A stretch of 64,000 bases of DNA. It comes from Kibdelosporangium philippinense (GTDB taxonomy: Bacteria; Actinomycetota; Actinomycetes; Mycobacteriales; Pseudonocardiaceae). Under the pieces are notes generated by a model. That model searched no databases, was not told the DNA's origin, and worked only from the letters and a program-made list of their open reading frames with translations. Of the stretch, positions 44,128 through 55,492 are shown one piece after another; position 1 is the first letter of the stretch, and each line of letters opens with the position of its first letter. Both the position numbers and the translations under genes were made by a program. Location of the stretch: positions 352,501 through 416,500 of the forward strand of contig NZ_JAJVCN010000004.1 of NCBI RefSeq assembly GCF_021390435.2, given 5' to 3'.

Positions 44128-45149
44128 ACCGGCCGTACACGATCCTCAGCGCGGCGATGTCGGTCGACGGCTACATCGACGACGCGACCGACGAGCGCCT
44201 GATCCTGTCCGGTGACGAGGACTGGGATCGGGTGGACGAGCTGCGCGCGAGCGTTGACGCGATCATGGTGGGCGCCAACACAATCCGCCGTGACAACCCG
44301 CGCCTTGGCGTCCGTTCGGACAAGCGTCGTGCCGAGCGGGAAGCGCGCGGGCTGCCGAGTAACCCTTTGCGCGTAACGTTTACCGCGTCAGGTGCGCTTG
44401 ACAGATCTGCCGAGTTCTTCCGTGACGACAACTTCGTCGTGTACGGACCGCCTGCGGTCCCACTGTCCATAGTGGTTGAAGACCTGGCCAGACGTGGTGT
44501 GCGAAGGCTGATGGTCGAGGGCGGAAGTGCTGTGCACACAGCATTTCTGACTCAGAACCTGGCCGACGAGATTCAGCTCGCCGTCGCCCCGATCTTCGTC
44601 GGGGACAGTCGCGCGCCTCGGTTTGTCCAAGATGGACAGTTCGGCGCCGATCGGATGGTGTTGGACGGCATCCAACAGGTCGGCGACTGTACGGTGATGC
44701 GGTTCTTCCCTGATGCCGATCGGTACTGGTTGCGGGAGTGCATTGAGGAATCCCGCAAGTGTCCGCCGTCGGAAACGGCGTATCCGGTCGGCGCGGTGAT
44801 CGTCGACAGCGAAGGCAGGGAGATCGCGCGGGGTTACTCTCGGGAGACCGATCCCAAGGCGCACGCCGAAGAGGAAGCGCTTGGCAAGATCCCGGTCAAT
44901 GACCCGCGTCTCAAGACCGCGACCATCTACAGCTCGCTTGAGCCATGCAGCAAACGCATGTCCAGGCCGCGTAGTTGTTCACAGTGGATTATCGACGCCG
45001 GTATTCCCCGGGTGGTGTTCGCGCTGCGTGAGCCGAGCCGGTTCGTGGTCGGCGAAGGCTTCGAGATGCTTGCCGCGGCAGGCGTTACGGTCGTCGAACG
45101 ACCAGATCTGGCGCCAGAAGTCAAGAACGTGAGTGCTTTGTACCGTTAA
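44124..45149 (+). CDS. bifunctional RibD-like reductase-deaminase, reversed domain order
   Basis: A 341-residue protein starting at GTG 44124 inside the rluB stop. Residues 1-215 form a RibD C-terminal/dihydrofolate-reductase-like domain (ILSAAMSVDGYIDD, DAIMVGANTIRRDNPRLGV, MVEGGSAVHTAFL). Residues 225-341 form a cytidine-deaminase-like zinc domain with HAEEEAL and the Cys pair in SLEPCSKRMSRPRSCSQWI. In classical RibD the deaminase comes first. It may act on a riboflavin-type pyrimidine or another substrate; no other rib genes are nearby. Confidence 0.85.
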   Translation: MNRPYTILSAAMSVDGYIDDATDERLILSGDEDWDRVDELRASVDAIMVGANTIRRDNPRLGVRSDKRRAEREARGLPSNPLRVTFTASGALDRSAEFFRDDNFVVYGPPAVPLSIVVEDLARRGVRRLMVEGGSAVHTAFLTQNLADEIQLAVAPIFVGDSRAPRFVQDGQFGADRMVLDGIQQVGDCTVMRFFPDADRYWLRECIEESRKCPPSETAYPVGAVIVDSEGREIARGYSRETDPKAHAEEEALGKIPVNDPRLKTATIYSSLEPCSKRMSRPRSCSQWIIDAGIPRVVFALREPSRFVVGEGFEMLAAAGVTVVERPDLAPEVKNVSALYR

Positions 45150-45166
45150 GACTGCACGAAGTACTC

Positions 45167-45188
45167 ATCCCAGACGCGCTGGGATTTT
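45167..45188 (+). terminator. terminator after the reductase-deaminase gene
   Basis: ATCCCAG (45167-45173) and CTGGGAT (45179-45185) form a seven-bp stem with a five-base loop, followed by TTT. It separates the core operon end from the chitinase promoter region. Confidence 0.6.
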
Positions 45189-45216
45189 CCTCTGTTACTC
45201 CATTCGGGTAACAGGT

Positions 45217-45252
45217 TGGTCTAGACCCTTGCTCTCAACGTGGTCTAAACCA
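45217..45252 (+). promoter_or_regulatory. two DasR-type (dre) operators upstream of chitinase
   Basis: TGGTCTAGACC (45217-45227) and TGGTCTAAACCA (45241-45252) are near-perfect palindromes spaced about 24 bases centre to centre, 46-81 bases before the chitinase start. Streptomyces chitinase promoters carry similar paired 12-bp repeats, and the GntR regulator DasR binds a TGGTCTAGACCA core, released by glucosamine-6-phosphate. Binding here is inferred from the match. Confidence 0.8.
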
Positions 45253-45297
45253 CATCGTTTCTTGCATCGCTCCGACCCCTGCCGTTTGAGGAGACTG

Positions 45298-46891
<1,594 letters not shown>

Positions 46892-46899
<8 letters not shown>

Positions 46900-47734
46900 A
46901 TAGACATTGCGGCCCCGGGGAGCTGCCTGCGAAAGCCTCCGGGGTCGCAAACCCAACCGAGATCAGGCCTCGTGAGTGGTTATACGGGTTAGAACCCGCA
47001 TAACCACTCACGAGGCGATTTGCTTGTCCGGTCAACACAGCTTGGTGTGCCTGCCGTAGGCCCGGTCCTGGATCCACGCCCAGCTCGTCGACAAGCCGTT
47101 GCCGCACAGTCGAATAAGCGTGCAACGCGTCCGCTTGACGGCCACACCGCGACAATGCGGTGATCAGCAAGGCCCAGAACCGCTCCCGCAACGGATATTG
47201 AACGGCCAGCTTCTGCAGATCCGGTAGCGCGCTGTCATGCAGCCCGGCTCGCAGGTCCAGTTCGAGTTTCCGTTCCAGCACCTGCAATCGGCGGTCCCAC
47301 CACAGATCGGCCAGCTGCCGCAAGTAATCCGACGGCACGTCGGCCAACGCCTCGCCACGCCACAGGCCCAGCGCTTCCGTCAGCATCTCGGCTTCCCGCC
47401 AGCCAGCCGTCCGCGCGCGGAGAATCAGCGCCTCGAACCGCTTCACGTCCACTCTGGACTCGCCGACGACGATCCGGTATCCGCCGGAGCCTGCTTCGAT
47501 ACGGACTTCTCCGGCAAGCGCGCTGCGGAGCCGTGCCACACACGTATGGACAGCCGGTCGCGGATTCACCGGAACCGTGGTGCCCCAAATTGCTTCGACC
47601 AATTCGTCGAATCCGACGAACGTGTTGGCGTTGACCACCAGAACAGCCAACAGGCACTTCAGGCGCCCTGATCCGATCGGGATCGTCCGATCGTCCGTGG
47701 CCACCTCAAGCGGACCAAGAAGCCGAAAGTCCAC
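46892..47734 (-). CDS. SARP-family transcriptional regulator (OmpR-type HTH plus BTAD)
   Basis: A 280-residue regulator starting at GTG 47734. The winged helix is DFRLLGPLEVATDDRTIPIG...RLKCLLAVLVVNANTFVGFDELVEAIWG, followed by a bacterial transcriptional activation domain (VDVKRFEALILRARTAGWREAEMLTEALGLWRGEALADVP...DPGPGLRQAHQAVL). The last 35 or so residues are read through a repeat palindrome and the chitinase terminator and overlap the chitinase stop, so the original C-terminus was probably at about Gln-Ala-Asn-Arg-Leu. SARPs activate secondary metabolism clusters; none is visible here. Confidence 0.87.
46907..46950 (+). terminator. chitinase terminator
   Basis: A 12-bp stem (46907-46918 with 46939-46950, one G-T pair) with a loop of about 20 bases starts eight bases after the chitinase stop. 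The T-run is missing, as is common in actinobacteria. Confidence 0.65.
46968..47015. terminator. CTCGTGAGTGGTTA palindrome, copy 3
   Basis: A 23-bp inverted repeat (46968-46990 with 46993-47015, one G-T type mismatch) lies at the end of the convergent chitinase/SARP pair. Outer arms match copies at 13130 and 32626, and the centre is TACGGGTT. It lies inside the annotated SARP frame, which encodes SGYAGSNPYNHS through it. Confidence 0.8.
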
Positions 47735-47992
47735 ACTCCCCCTTACTCGCCAGCGACAGATCCCCCGATGGGGGAACCATATGGCACCGGGATGTCATGT
47801 CAACTCTTCTGCATCACGGTGTTTCAGACCACTCGAATCGGCTAGGGGTAACCGCGTACGGGCATAAGTGGTTCGTCCGTTCGGGCTAGGTGTTTCGGCA
47901 TCCGACAAATACATGCTCCCGCTCATGGTGTTTCCGGTGAAAAGCGCCGAAGGTAGTCAGCGGGTCGTGCCGTTGCGCAGAAGGGTGAGGTT

Positions 47993-49471
47993 GTGGACGG
48001 ATATGACTACGTCGTGGTTGGCGGGGGATCGGCTGGTTGCGTGCTCGCCACGCGCCTGTCGGAGAACTCCGACGCGCGGGTATTAATGGTCGAGGCTGGT
48101 AGTGGCCAGGTGTCGGAGACTATGGCGACACCGGGGGAGTGGTTGTCGTTGCGTGGCGGCCCCCTTGATTGGGCCGATACAACCGTGCGTCAGTCCGCAT
48201 TGGGGAAGTCTGTTGAATGGCCGCGCGGCCGTGCGCTTGGTGGTTCGTCGAGCATCAATGGAATGGTTTTCGCTCGTGGGCACCGATCCAGTTATGACGC
48301 CTGGGCGGAATATGGCGCCAAGGGATGGGGTTTCGACGACCTGCTGCCGTATTTCCAACGCAGTGAACGAGCCGAGGGGCGCGATCCCGCTGTCCGCGGC
48401 ACGGATGGGCCATTGGTTGTGAAACCGGCCGGACAGTCACACCCGACCACGGCCGCGGCCATCGAGGCCGCGGTGGAGGCCGGGCATGGTCGTGCGGCCG
48501 ACATCAGTGGTGGGCTTGAGGAAGGGTTCGGCTGGGTCGACCTCAACATCGTTGACGGCAAAAGGCAAAGCGTGGCCGACGCTTACCTCCGGCCGGTGCT
48601 CGACCGTCCTAATCTGACAGTCGTGACCGATGCGGTCGCGACCGGTTTGCGGATCGACGGTGATCGATGTACCGGAGTCGAGTACTCCGTCGGTGACCAG
48701 CTTCTCCGAGCGGAATGCTCGGGCGAGGTGGTGCTGTGTGCTGGCGCGGTTGGCTCAGCCAAGCTGATGTTGTTGTCCGGCCTCGGGCTTGCCGACCACC
48801 TGAGACAGGTCGGGGTCGATGTGGTCGCGGATTTGCCTGGTGTGGGAACGAACCTGCACGACCATCCGCGGTTCGTGCTTGTCTACACGGCGAAGCAGCC
48901 CGTGCCTGCCGGTGCCTACAACGACATCGAGGCAATTGGGCTGGCCCGCAGCGACTCTTCGTTGACCGCGCCGGACGTACAGGTGTTCTTCATGGCTCCT
49001 GTCCCACAAGAGTTCGGAAACGGCTTTATGATCGGGGTCTCCGCCATCACACCGCGCAGCCGTGGCCAGTTGCGACTGTCTACTTCAGACCCGCACGCGG
49101 CTCCTTTGCTCGATCCGAACTACCTTGGCGACAGTCGTGATCTGGAGGCACTGATTGTCGGATTGAATATGGCGCGGGAGATCGGGCAGGCGTCAGCGTT
49201 GGTGCCCTGGCGGGACGCGGAGGTCGTGCCTGGACCGGGAACCGACGATCGTGAATTTGTCCGAGCGAGCATCGAGTCCTACTACCACTACGCCGGGACT
49301 TGCCGGATGGGGACGGATGAGATGGCTGTTGTCGACGATGATCTTCGTGTGCGTGGTCTCAGCGGGTTACGCGTCGCTGACGCCTCGGTGGTGCCCTCGG
49401 TTCCGTCCGCGAACACCAATGCGACGGTTGTTGCCATCGCGGAACGCGCGGCAGCCCTGATCAGTGGCTGA
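47993..49471 (+). CDS. GMC-family FAD oxidoreductase (choline dehydrogenase-like)
   Basis: A 492-residue flavoenzyme starting at GTG 47993 with GGGTGAGG upstream. The FAD motif is VVVGGGSAGCVLATRL. GMC signature 1 is PRGRALGGSSSINGMVFARGH, then GAVGSAKLMLLSGLG, catalytic His in YYHYAGTCRMG, and NTNATVVAIAERAA. It oxidises an alcohol such as choline or a sugar alcohol. Divergent from the SARP gene, with a 258-base gap holding a small palindrome (TCCCCCGATGGGGGA, 47762-47776). Ends overlapping the convergent LuxR gene. Confidence 0.92.
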   Translation: MDGYDYVVVGGGSAGCVLATRLSENSDARVLMVEAGSGQVSETMATPGEWLSLRGGPLDWADTTVRQSALGKSVEWPRGRALGGSSSINGMVFARGHRSSYDAWAEYGAKGWGFDDLLPYFQRSERAEGRDPAVRGTDGPLVVKPAGQSHPTTAAAIEAAVEAGHGRAADISGGLEEGFGWVDLNIVDGKRQSVADAYLRPVLDRPNLTVVTDAVATGLRIDGDRCTGVEYSVGDQLLRAECSGEVVLCAGAVGSAKLMLLSGLGLADHLRQVGVDVVADLPGVGTNLHDHPRFVLVYTAKQPVPAGAYNDIEAIGLARSDSSLTAPDVQVFFMAPVPQEFGNGFMIGVSAITPRSRGQLRLSTSDPHAAPLLDPNYLGDSRDLEALIVGLNMAREIGQASALVPWRDAEVVPGPGTDDREFVRASIESYYHYAGTCRMGTDEMAVVDDDLRVRGLSGLRVADASVVPSVPSANTNATVVAIAERAAALISG

Positions 49472-51812
49472 TTCCGTTGTGCTGCCACCATCTGGCGAGT
49501 GTGGCGCGATTGGACACCCAGGCCTCGCCGGTGTTGTTGACTTTCTGGATGATGTTGCTGACGTGTGTCTCGACTGTGCGCGGGCTGATGTGCAAGGCCT
49601 GCGCGATGTCCTTATTGGACAAGCCGTCGGTGAGCAACCCGATGATCTCCCGTTCGCGGTTGCTCAATCCGCCAACGTTCCTTTCCTTGACGGGCAACGT
49701 CATGGCCTGCTTGGCGAGTTGAATGGCCTCTTGGTCCGTCTTGGCCGCGCCGATCGCGACAAGCCTGTCCCATTCACCGGGACGGAGATTCTGTTTCGCG
49801 CGCTCTTCGGCCGCACGCTCGCACCTCCGGTACGGCTTCAGCCCGGAGATGTCCGCGCTCCCTTCCCGGAGCAGCTGTTTCGCGGCCCCGAAAACCTGTG
49901 CGGCCGACGAGTATTCGCCGAGCTTCGACAACAGGACGAAGAGCCAGAAGACCGTCCACGCCACGCCCCACATGTCGCTGATCCGGACCTGGATGTCCAG
50001 TGCCCGCCGCAGCAACCGCATCGCCTCGGCCAGGTCACCATGCAACGTCTCGGCGACCGCGTAAACCCAATAGCCCCAACTGATTGCCCACACCGCGCCG
50101 ACCCGCTCGGCGTTCGCCAGCACCCGCGGCGCCTCGGTCATCGCCGTGGCGCGATCACCGTACAGCGCTCCAACGGCCCCGGTGAACAGGATGGCCATGC
50201 TTTTCAGGCCTTCCGTCGGGAAACCGTCCTCGACGGCGTGCATCTGCGGGATCAACGTTTCCCACGAAAGGTCCGGAGTGTCGAAATCGGACATCCAGGC
50301 GAACCCGACGCGCGCCTGCTGGAGCACGGGATGCGACTCGCTGCACCCGAGTGCACGCGCGACGTCCTCGGCTCGAGCCAGCAACGGCCGTGCGGTTGCC
50401 GGATCACCCTGGATTTCCGCCAGATGCGCGAAGATCGACAGCATCGTGACCAGTCGCTCGGAGTCATTCGGCAATACCTCGATGCTGAGCGTCAGCATCG
50501 ATCGAATCTGCCCAAGCTTGCAGCCGTAGAAGTGGAAACGGCTCTCCGCCGCGTCGGCGACGAGGTCCGCGGCATCCTCGATCCGTCCGGAACTCGCCAA
50601 AACCCGGTGTGCCGCACGGATATTGGCTGTCTCCCGATCCAACCGCTTCATCCAGTAGATCTCATTGGCCCCGAACCACGCGCGGGCACCGGTGTGCACG
50701 AGATCACGGAAGTGATCAGCATGTGCCATGCGCGCCGCGGCCATCTCGCCGGATTCCTTGAGCACAGCCAAGCCGTAGTCACGCAAGACCTTGAGCAGCC
50801 GGTAGCGGGGATCATCGTGATCATTGACTTCCATCCGGACAATCGAACTGTCGATCAGTTCGGTGATCAGTCCAGACACTTTCCCTGCGCCGATCCCCAT
50901 CCGGGTGCAGACAGCGGTGGCATCGTCGATGTTCATCCCGTCCTCGAACAACGAAAGCAGTGCCCACATCCGCCGCGCGCTTGGGCTGAGAAGCCGATAG
51001 CTCCACTCGATCGTGGACAGCATGGTCCGATGCTGCGCCCGATCGGACTCACCGCCAACCAAAACCCCGAGCGTGCCAGCCTTTTCGACATCGTCAAGGA
51101 TCCTGGCAAGACTGAACGACGACAGCCGCGTCGCAATCAGCTCGTAGGCCAGCGGCAGACCCTCCAAGAGGACACAAAGCCGTTGCGCGCGCTCAAGGTC
51201 TCTCGGGTTTTTCGTGATGTCCCTGCCCACCAACTTGGCGCGGTTGATCAGCAGGGCCATTGCCTCGGAATGCTCACCACCCGCGACCGACATCGGGCGT
51301 ACCGCGATCCGGACGCCGCCCTCCACCCCGATCTTGTGGTCACGGCTGGTCGCCAGAACCCGCAGCGAATTCGTCCCACCGAGCAAGTTCCGCACAACCC
51401 GCGGCAGCGGTCCATCCAGGTCATCGCCCACGAGGTGCTCACAATTGTCCAGCACCAGAAGAAGGCGGCGATCGCGCAGATGCTCAACCAAGCGGGCCAC
51501 AATGGGCGTTCGGGCGTTGTTGTCGCGTAGTCCCACACTGACCGCGATCGTGGCGGCCAGCTGCCGTTCATCATCCGCGGCCGCGACCTCGTCCAGATAA
51601 ACAACCCGCACGTCTTCACGATCTTGGTTGACGAGCTTCACCAGCTCCTGCATCAACCTGGTCTTGCCGACCCCGCCAGGCCCCCACAGGGTCAACAGCC
51701 TGATGGTGTCGTCCCGTAGCACTTCTTGGCATTCCTCAAGCAGCGCTTCACGACCGATGAATGACGTCAGGCGTTGCCGAAGCGGCACCAGCCGGTCGTG
51801 GTCGATGATCAC
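49461..51812 (-). CDS. LuxR-family regulator with NB-ARC-like ATPase and TPR region
   Basis: A 783-residue STAND-type regulator. P-loop LWGPGGVGKTRLMQELV near residue 45, Walker B LLLVLDNCEHL near residue 118, then a helical and TPR-like middle (AEIQGDPATARPLLARAEDVARALG) and a C-terminal HTH (LSNREREIIGLLTDGLSNKDIAQALHISPRTVETHVSNIIQKV). Such proteins activate target operons after effector and ATP binding. The 3' end overlaps the GMC gene by 11 bases. Effector unknown. Confidence 0.92.
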   Translation of the reverse strand: MIIDHDRLVPLRQRLTSFIGREALLEECQEVLRDDTIRLLTLWGPGGVGKTRLMQELVKLVNQDREDVRVVYLDEVAAADDERQLAATIAVSVGLRDNNARTPIVARLVEHLRDRRLLLVLDNCEHLVGDDLDGPLPRVVRNLLGGTNSLRVLATSRDHKIGVEGGVRIAVRPMSVAGGEHSEAMALLINRAKLVGRDITKNPRDLERAQRLCVLLEGLPLAYELIATRLSSFSLARILDDVEKAGTLGVLVGGESDRAQHRTMLSTIEWSYRLLSPSARRMWALLSLFEDGMNIDDATAVCTRMGIGAGKVSGLITELIDSSIVRMEVNDHDDPRYRLLKVLRDYGLAVLKESGEMAAARMAHADHFRDLVHTGARAWFGANEIYWMKRLDRETANIRAAHRVLASSGRIEDAADLVADAAESRFHFYGCKLGQIRSMLTLSIEVLPNDSERLVTMLSIFAHLAEIQGDPATARPLLARAEDVARALGCSESHPVLQQARVGFAWMSDFDTPDLSWETLIPQMHAVEDGFPTEGLKSMAILFTGAVGALYGDRATAMTEAPRVLANAERVGAVWAISWGYWVYAVAETLHGDLAEAMRLLRRALDIQVRISDMWGVAWTVFWLFVLLSKLGEYSSAAQVFGAAKQLLREGSADISGLKPYRRCERAAEERAKQNLRPGEWDRLVAIGAAKTDQEAIQLAKQAMTLPVKERNVGGLSNREREIIGLLTDGLSNKDIAQALHISPRTVETHVSNIIQKVNNTGEAWVSNRATLARWWQHNGISH

Positions 51813-51830
51813 TCAGCGCATTCTAGCCGC

Positions 51831-51992
51831 TCACCGGACCACCGCGGATACGTGCGAAACGTCACGAGGCCGACGCGTGGCTGTGCCCGGCCCAACCCGC
51901 AGGAACTCGTGTACGTCCACATTGGTTCCCGCCAACGCCTTGCGCGCCATCGTAGCCAGGTACAGGTTCATTGCCGACTGTTCGGCCTTCAT
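51831..51992 (-). CDS. possible small protein (53 residues)
   Basis: ATG 51992 opens a frame MKAEQSAMNLYLATMARKA...VDVHEFLRVGPG to a stop at 51831. Codon third positions are mostly G or C and the sequence looks protein-like, but no ribosome site is visible. It lies between the LuxR gene and the broken lipoprotein gene on the same strand. It may be a real small gene or a remnant. Function unknown. Confidence 0.3.
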   Translation of the reverse strand: MKAEQSAMNLYLATMARKALAGTNVDVHEFLRVGPGTATRRPRDVSHVSAVVR

Positions 51993-52031
51993 CAGGATCG
52001 CTTGTACCGCAGCACGATTCTCCGCGGCGGG

Positions 52032-52612
52032 TCACTTGCTGAACGCGGCCTTCTTGCAGTCGTTCTCGATCTTGCGTTCCTGGTCGTACGGAACGGTCGA
52101 CTGACGACTGTATGTCCATCCGCTGCCCAGCGGCTGCGTCGCCTCGACCGGCACCCCGTGCTCGTTCATGCACGTGATCCACTCGTGGTAGTCGTCGAGG
52201 TAGTGCGGGTTTTTCGCCTCGTCCATCTCCGGTGGCTGAAGGGGAAGGCGTCCCTGGCACTTCTGCACGGCGCCTTTGCTCGCCGGACTCTGGTCGTTCA
52301 TGTCCGGCGTCTGGACGGTGCTGCCTCCCGGCGTCGTGCGCTCTCGGCCGTTGATCATCACATGGCCGTTTTGCTTGAGGCAGACGTAATAGTCGCCCAG
52401 GCCGCTTGCGTTTCCTCGTCGCTACTGTCCAAACGCAACTGTGGTCGCCGCGATTCGTCCGACGGTGGCGCCGAACTAGGCGCGGCGGTGCTGCTGTTAG
52501 GCCCGGTCGTCGGCAGCGACGCCACTTCCTTTGGCGGGTCGGCTGGCTGAGTGCAGGCCGTGAGAACGGCCGCCGCGCCACACACCGCGACCACGGCACG
52601 GGAGAGGTTCAT
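52032..52612 (-). pseudogene. lipoprotein gene with a frameshift
   Basis: ATG 52612 opens MNLSRAVVAVCGAAAVLTACTQPADPP, a signal with lipobox LTAC, then a Ser/Thr/Pro-rich linker. Around 52395-52410 the frame must change by one base to continue as GDYYVCLKQNGHVMINGRE...CQGRLPLQPPEMDEAKNPHYLDDYHEWITCMNEHG...DCKKAAFSK. Four Cys in the second part suggest disulfides. Together about 190 residues. One missing base (or a sequencing error) breaks it. Function unknown. Confidence 0.75.
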
Positions 52613-52677
52613 GCGGCCATGATGGTTGACGCTTGTCAGGACGAGCGACGGGATCACGTGGCATTAGGCTCTTGGCC

Positions 52678-55392
52678 ATGTTGGTCGGCCGGAATGCGGA
52701 ACGGGACCGCGTCGAGCGATTACTGGAGCAGGCGTCTTCCGGTCGTAGCGCGGCACTGGTCATCCGCGGCGACGCGGGGATAGGCAAGTCCGCGCTGCTT
52801 GATCATGCGGTGGCGACGGCTCAAGGCATGCGTGTGCTGCGCGGCGTCGGCATCGAATCCGAGGCGGAGCTGGCGTTCGGTGCTCTGCACTTGCTGCTGT
52901 ACCCGTATCTGGATCGGCTCGACCTGCTGCCCGGCCCCCAAGCAGCCGCGTTGCGGGGCGCGTTCGGGTTGAGCAACGACGCCGCGACCAACCCTTTCCT
53001 GATTGGCGCGGCGACGCTCACGTTGCTCGCCGAGTTGGCGGCGGAGAAGCCGTTGTTGTGCGTGGTCGACGACGCGCAATGGCTTGACCGCGGTTCATCG
53101 GACGCCTTGTTGTTCGCCGCTCGACGGTTCCAGGCGGACCCGGTCGCGATGCTGCTCGCGGTCCGTGACACCGCAGTGCCGTTTCAGACACCCGGCATCG
53201 AGGAGCTGAGACTGTCGGGCCTGTCGCCAGAAGCGGCGGCCGGGGTGCTCGACCACAACAGCCCTGGGCTGACTGCGCCGATGCGGGCACGGGTGTTGGA
53301 AGAGGCCAACGGGAACCCACTTGCCTTGCTGGAACTCGGTGCGGCACGTCTGGCCGCGCAGCGTGAAGGTCGTGCGGAGCCCGCGCACCAGGTCGGACCG
53401 TTGCCGGTGACCCGACGTGTGCAGGACACGTTCCGCGACCAGATCGTCAGCCTGCCCGAGGCGTCCCAGTCGATCCTGCTGGTCGCCGCAGCCGACCGCT
53501 TCGCCGGGATGGACACGGTGCTGCGCGTCGCCCGCGTGGTCGGCACGGACACGTCCGACCTCGACGCGGCCGAACGCGCAGGTCTGATCAGCGTGACCGA
53601 TGGGGAACTGGCGTTCCGGCATCCGCTCGTGCGCGCCGCTGCCTATCAGTGCGCCACCCACCACCAGCGGATCGCGGTCCACCGGGCCTTCGCCGAGGCA
53701 CTCACCGCCCCTGACGTCCTCGACCGTCGGGCCTGGCACCTCGCGGCAGCTACCACCGAGCCGGACGAGGCCGTGGCCGCCGAACTCGAACGGACCGCCC
53801 TGCGGGCAGAACGCCGTGGCGGGGCCATGGCCGTGTCGGCCGCGTACGACCGCGCTGGCCGGTTGAGTGTGGATCCGGAGCTCAAAGCCCGTCGCATCGC
53901 CAAGGCCGCGCTCGCCGCCTACGACGCGGGCAAACCCGATCGCGCGGCGCGTCTGGCCGTTGAAGCCACGTCGCTCACCACCGATCCGAGCATTGTCGCG
54001 GAGGCGACGTTGCTACGTGGCCAGATCGAGTACGAGCGAACCTCACCCGAAGCGGATGCCGCGCTCGCGTGCGAGGCGGCGCGGCTGGTCATGGACAGTG
54101 ATCCTGAACGAGCGGTCGTCATGTTGACCGAGATGATCTGCACAGGTCGCGACGCGGGCGCGTCGCCGCTGATCGCCGAGGGCGGACGGCTGATGGGGCA
54201 GTTGCGGCTGCAGCCGGAGTCCGCGACGCGTGCGTCCGCCGACGCGCAGATCAGCTGGGGCGACCTGCTGAGTGGCCGACCAGAGAACGCGGTCGGCCCG
54301 CTCCGCGCCATGATCGAGATCGGCCGCCAGGAGAAGGCGGATCTCATGCATCGGGTCGTGGCCGGGTTCAGCGGGCTGATGCTGGCCGAGGATGAGGCAA
54401 CCATCGCGGTGATGGACCTGATGCTGGCCGAAGTACGCGCCAGCGGAGCGTTGACGTGGATCCCGTACGCGCAGGAAGTCATCGCCTTCGCCCAAGCGCT
54501 GAGCGGTGACTTCCTCACGGCACAGACCTCCTTGGCCGAGGCAGTGGGGCTCAGCACCGAGTTCGGGATGAACATGGAAGTCGCGGTGTTGCGTTCGACG
54601 TCCGTATGGCTGGCCGCGGTGACGGGCGACGAGCCGCGATGCCGTGAACTGGCCGCCGAGGTGCTGCCGGTGCTCGATGGGCGTCACGCCGTCGGCACTG
54701 CGATGGTGTCCTGGGGCCTGGGCCTGCTCGACCTCGCTGCCGGACGGTATGGCGCGGCCTTCGACGCGCTGCACGCCGTGTGCGTGGGCCCGGCCAAGTA
54801 CGACTTCCTCATCCGCGCGGTCGCCGACCTGGTGGAAGCGGCGGTCCGCGACGGCAATCCGGACCGGAGCGCCGATCAGTTCACGGCGTTCAAACGGTGG
54901 GCCGAACATGTGGACAGTCCGGTCGCTTCCGCGTTGTTACGGCGCTGCCAGGCGATGCTCGAGGACTCGGAGGAGCACTACCAGGCAGCGCTCGACCTGC
55001 ACAGCGGCCGATTCGACCAGGCAAGGACCCAGTTGCTGTACGGCGAATGGCTACGCCGCCGACGCCGTCGCAGCGAGGCACGAACCTCACTGGAAGCCGC
55101 GCTGACCGGGTTCAAGCGTATGGGCGCGTCGATCTGGGCAGCACGTGCGACGAGCGAACTCACCGCCCTGGGCGAACGCCCGACGCTCGACCCCGTCGCC
55201 GACGACCCGCTCAAGAACCTGACGCCGCAGGAGGTGCAAGTCATTCGACTGGCAGCGACCGGGCTGAGCAACAAGGAGATCGGCGCGCAGCTGTTCCTCA
55301 GCCCGCGCACGATCGGCCACCACCTGTACCGCGCGTACCCGAAACTGGGCGTCACCAGACGGATCGAACTGACACAGCTCGGCCTCGGATGA
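52678..55392 (+). CDS. large LuxR-family (LAL-type) ATPase regulator
   Basis: A 904-residue protein. ATG 52678 is chosen because MLVGRNAERDRVERLL is the standard LAL start. Walker A VIRGDAGIGKSALLDHA near residue 40, Walker B LLCVVDDAQWLDRGSSDALLFAARR, a long helical middle, and C-terminal HTH LTPQEVQVIRLAATGLSNKEIGAQLFLSPRTIGHHLYRAYPKLG. It starts 65 bases from the divergent lipoprotein gene. Target unknown. Confidence 0.92.
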   Translation: MLVGRNAERDRVERLLEQASSGRSAALVIRGDAGIGKSALLDHAVATAQGMRVLRGVGIESEAELAFGALHLLLYPYLDRLDLLPGPQAAALRGAFGLSNDAATNPFLIGAATLTLLAELAAEKPLLCVVDDAQWLDRGSSDALLFAARRFQADPVAMLLAVRDTAVPFQTPGIEELRLSGLSPEAAAGVLDHNSPGLTAPMRARVLEEANGNPLALLELGAARLAAQREGRAEPAHQVGPLPVTRRVQDTFRDQIVSLPEASQSILLVAAADRFAGMDTVLRVARVVGTDTSDLDAAERAGLISVTDGELAFRHPLVRAAAYQCATHHQRIAVHRAFAEALTAPDVLDRRAWHLAAATTEPDEAVAAELERTALRAERRGGAMAVSAAYDRAGRLSVDPELKARRIAKAALAAYDAGKPDRAARLAVEATSLTTDPSIVAEATLLRGQIEYERTSPEADAALACEAARLVMDSDPERAVVMLTEMICTGRDAGASPLIAEGGRLMGQLRLQPESATRASADAQISWGDLLSGRPENAVGPLRAMIEIGRQEKADLMHRVVAGFSGLMLAEDEATIAVMDLMLAEVRASGALTWIPYAQEVIAFAQALSGDFLTAQTSLAEAVGLSTEFGMNMEVAVLRSTSVWLAAVTGDEPRCRELAAEVLPVLDGRHAVGTAMVSWGLGLLDLAAGRYGAAFDALHAVCVGPAKYDFLIRAVADLVEAAVRDGNPDRSADQFTAFKRWAEHVDSPVASALLRRCQAMLEDSEEHYQAALDLHSGRFDQARTQLLYGEWLRRRRRRSEARTSLEAALTGFKRMGASIWAARATSELTALGERPTLDPVADDPLKNLTPQEVQVIRLAATGLSNKEIGAQLFLSPRTIGHHLYRAYPKLGVTRRIELTQLGLG

Positions 55393-55492
55393 CTTAGCCG
55401 CCGGCCTTGGCGCCGGTCGCACGCCAGTCGCGTGACCGATGTGAACGGATGTGACCAGGTCATAGCTTGTCTGGCAACGAAAGGAGCAGCTG

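Noticed and set aside
49464..51530. A 688-codon plus frame opposite the LuxR ATPase
   Set aside because: It is a mirror of the minus-strand coding sequence without a recognisable domain.
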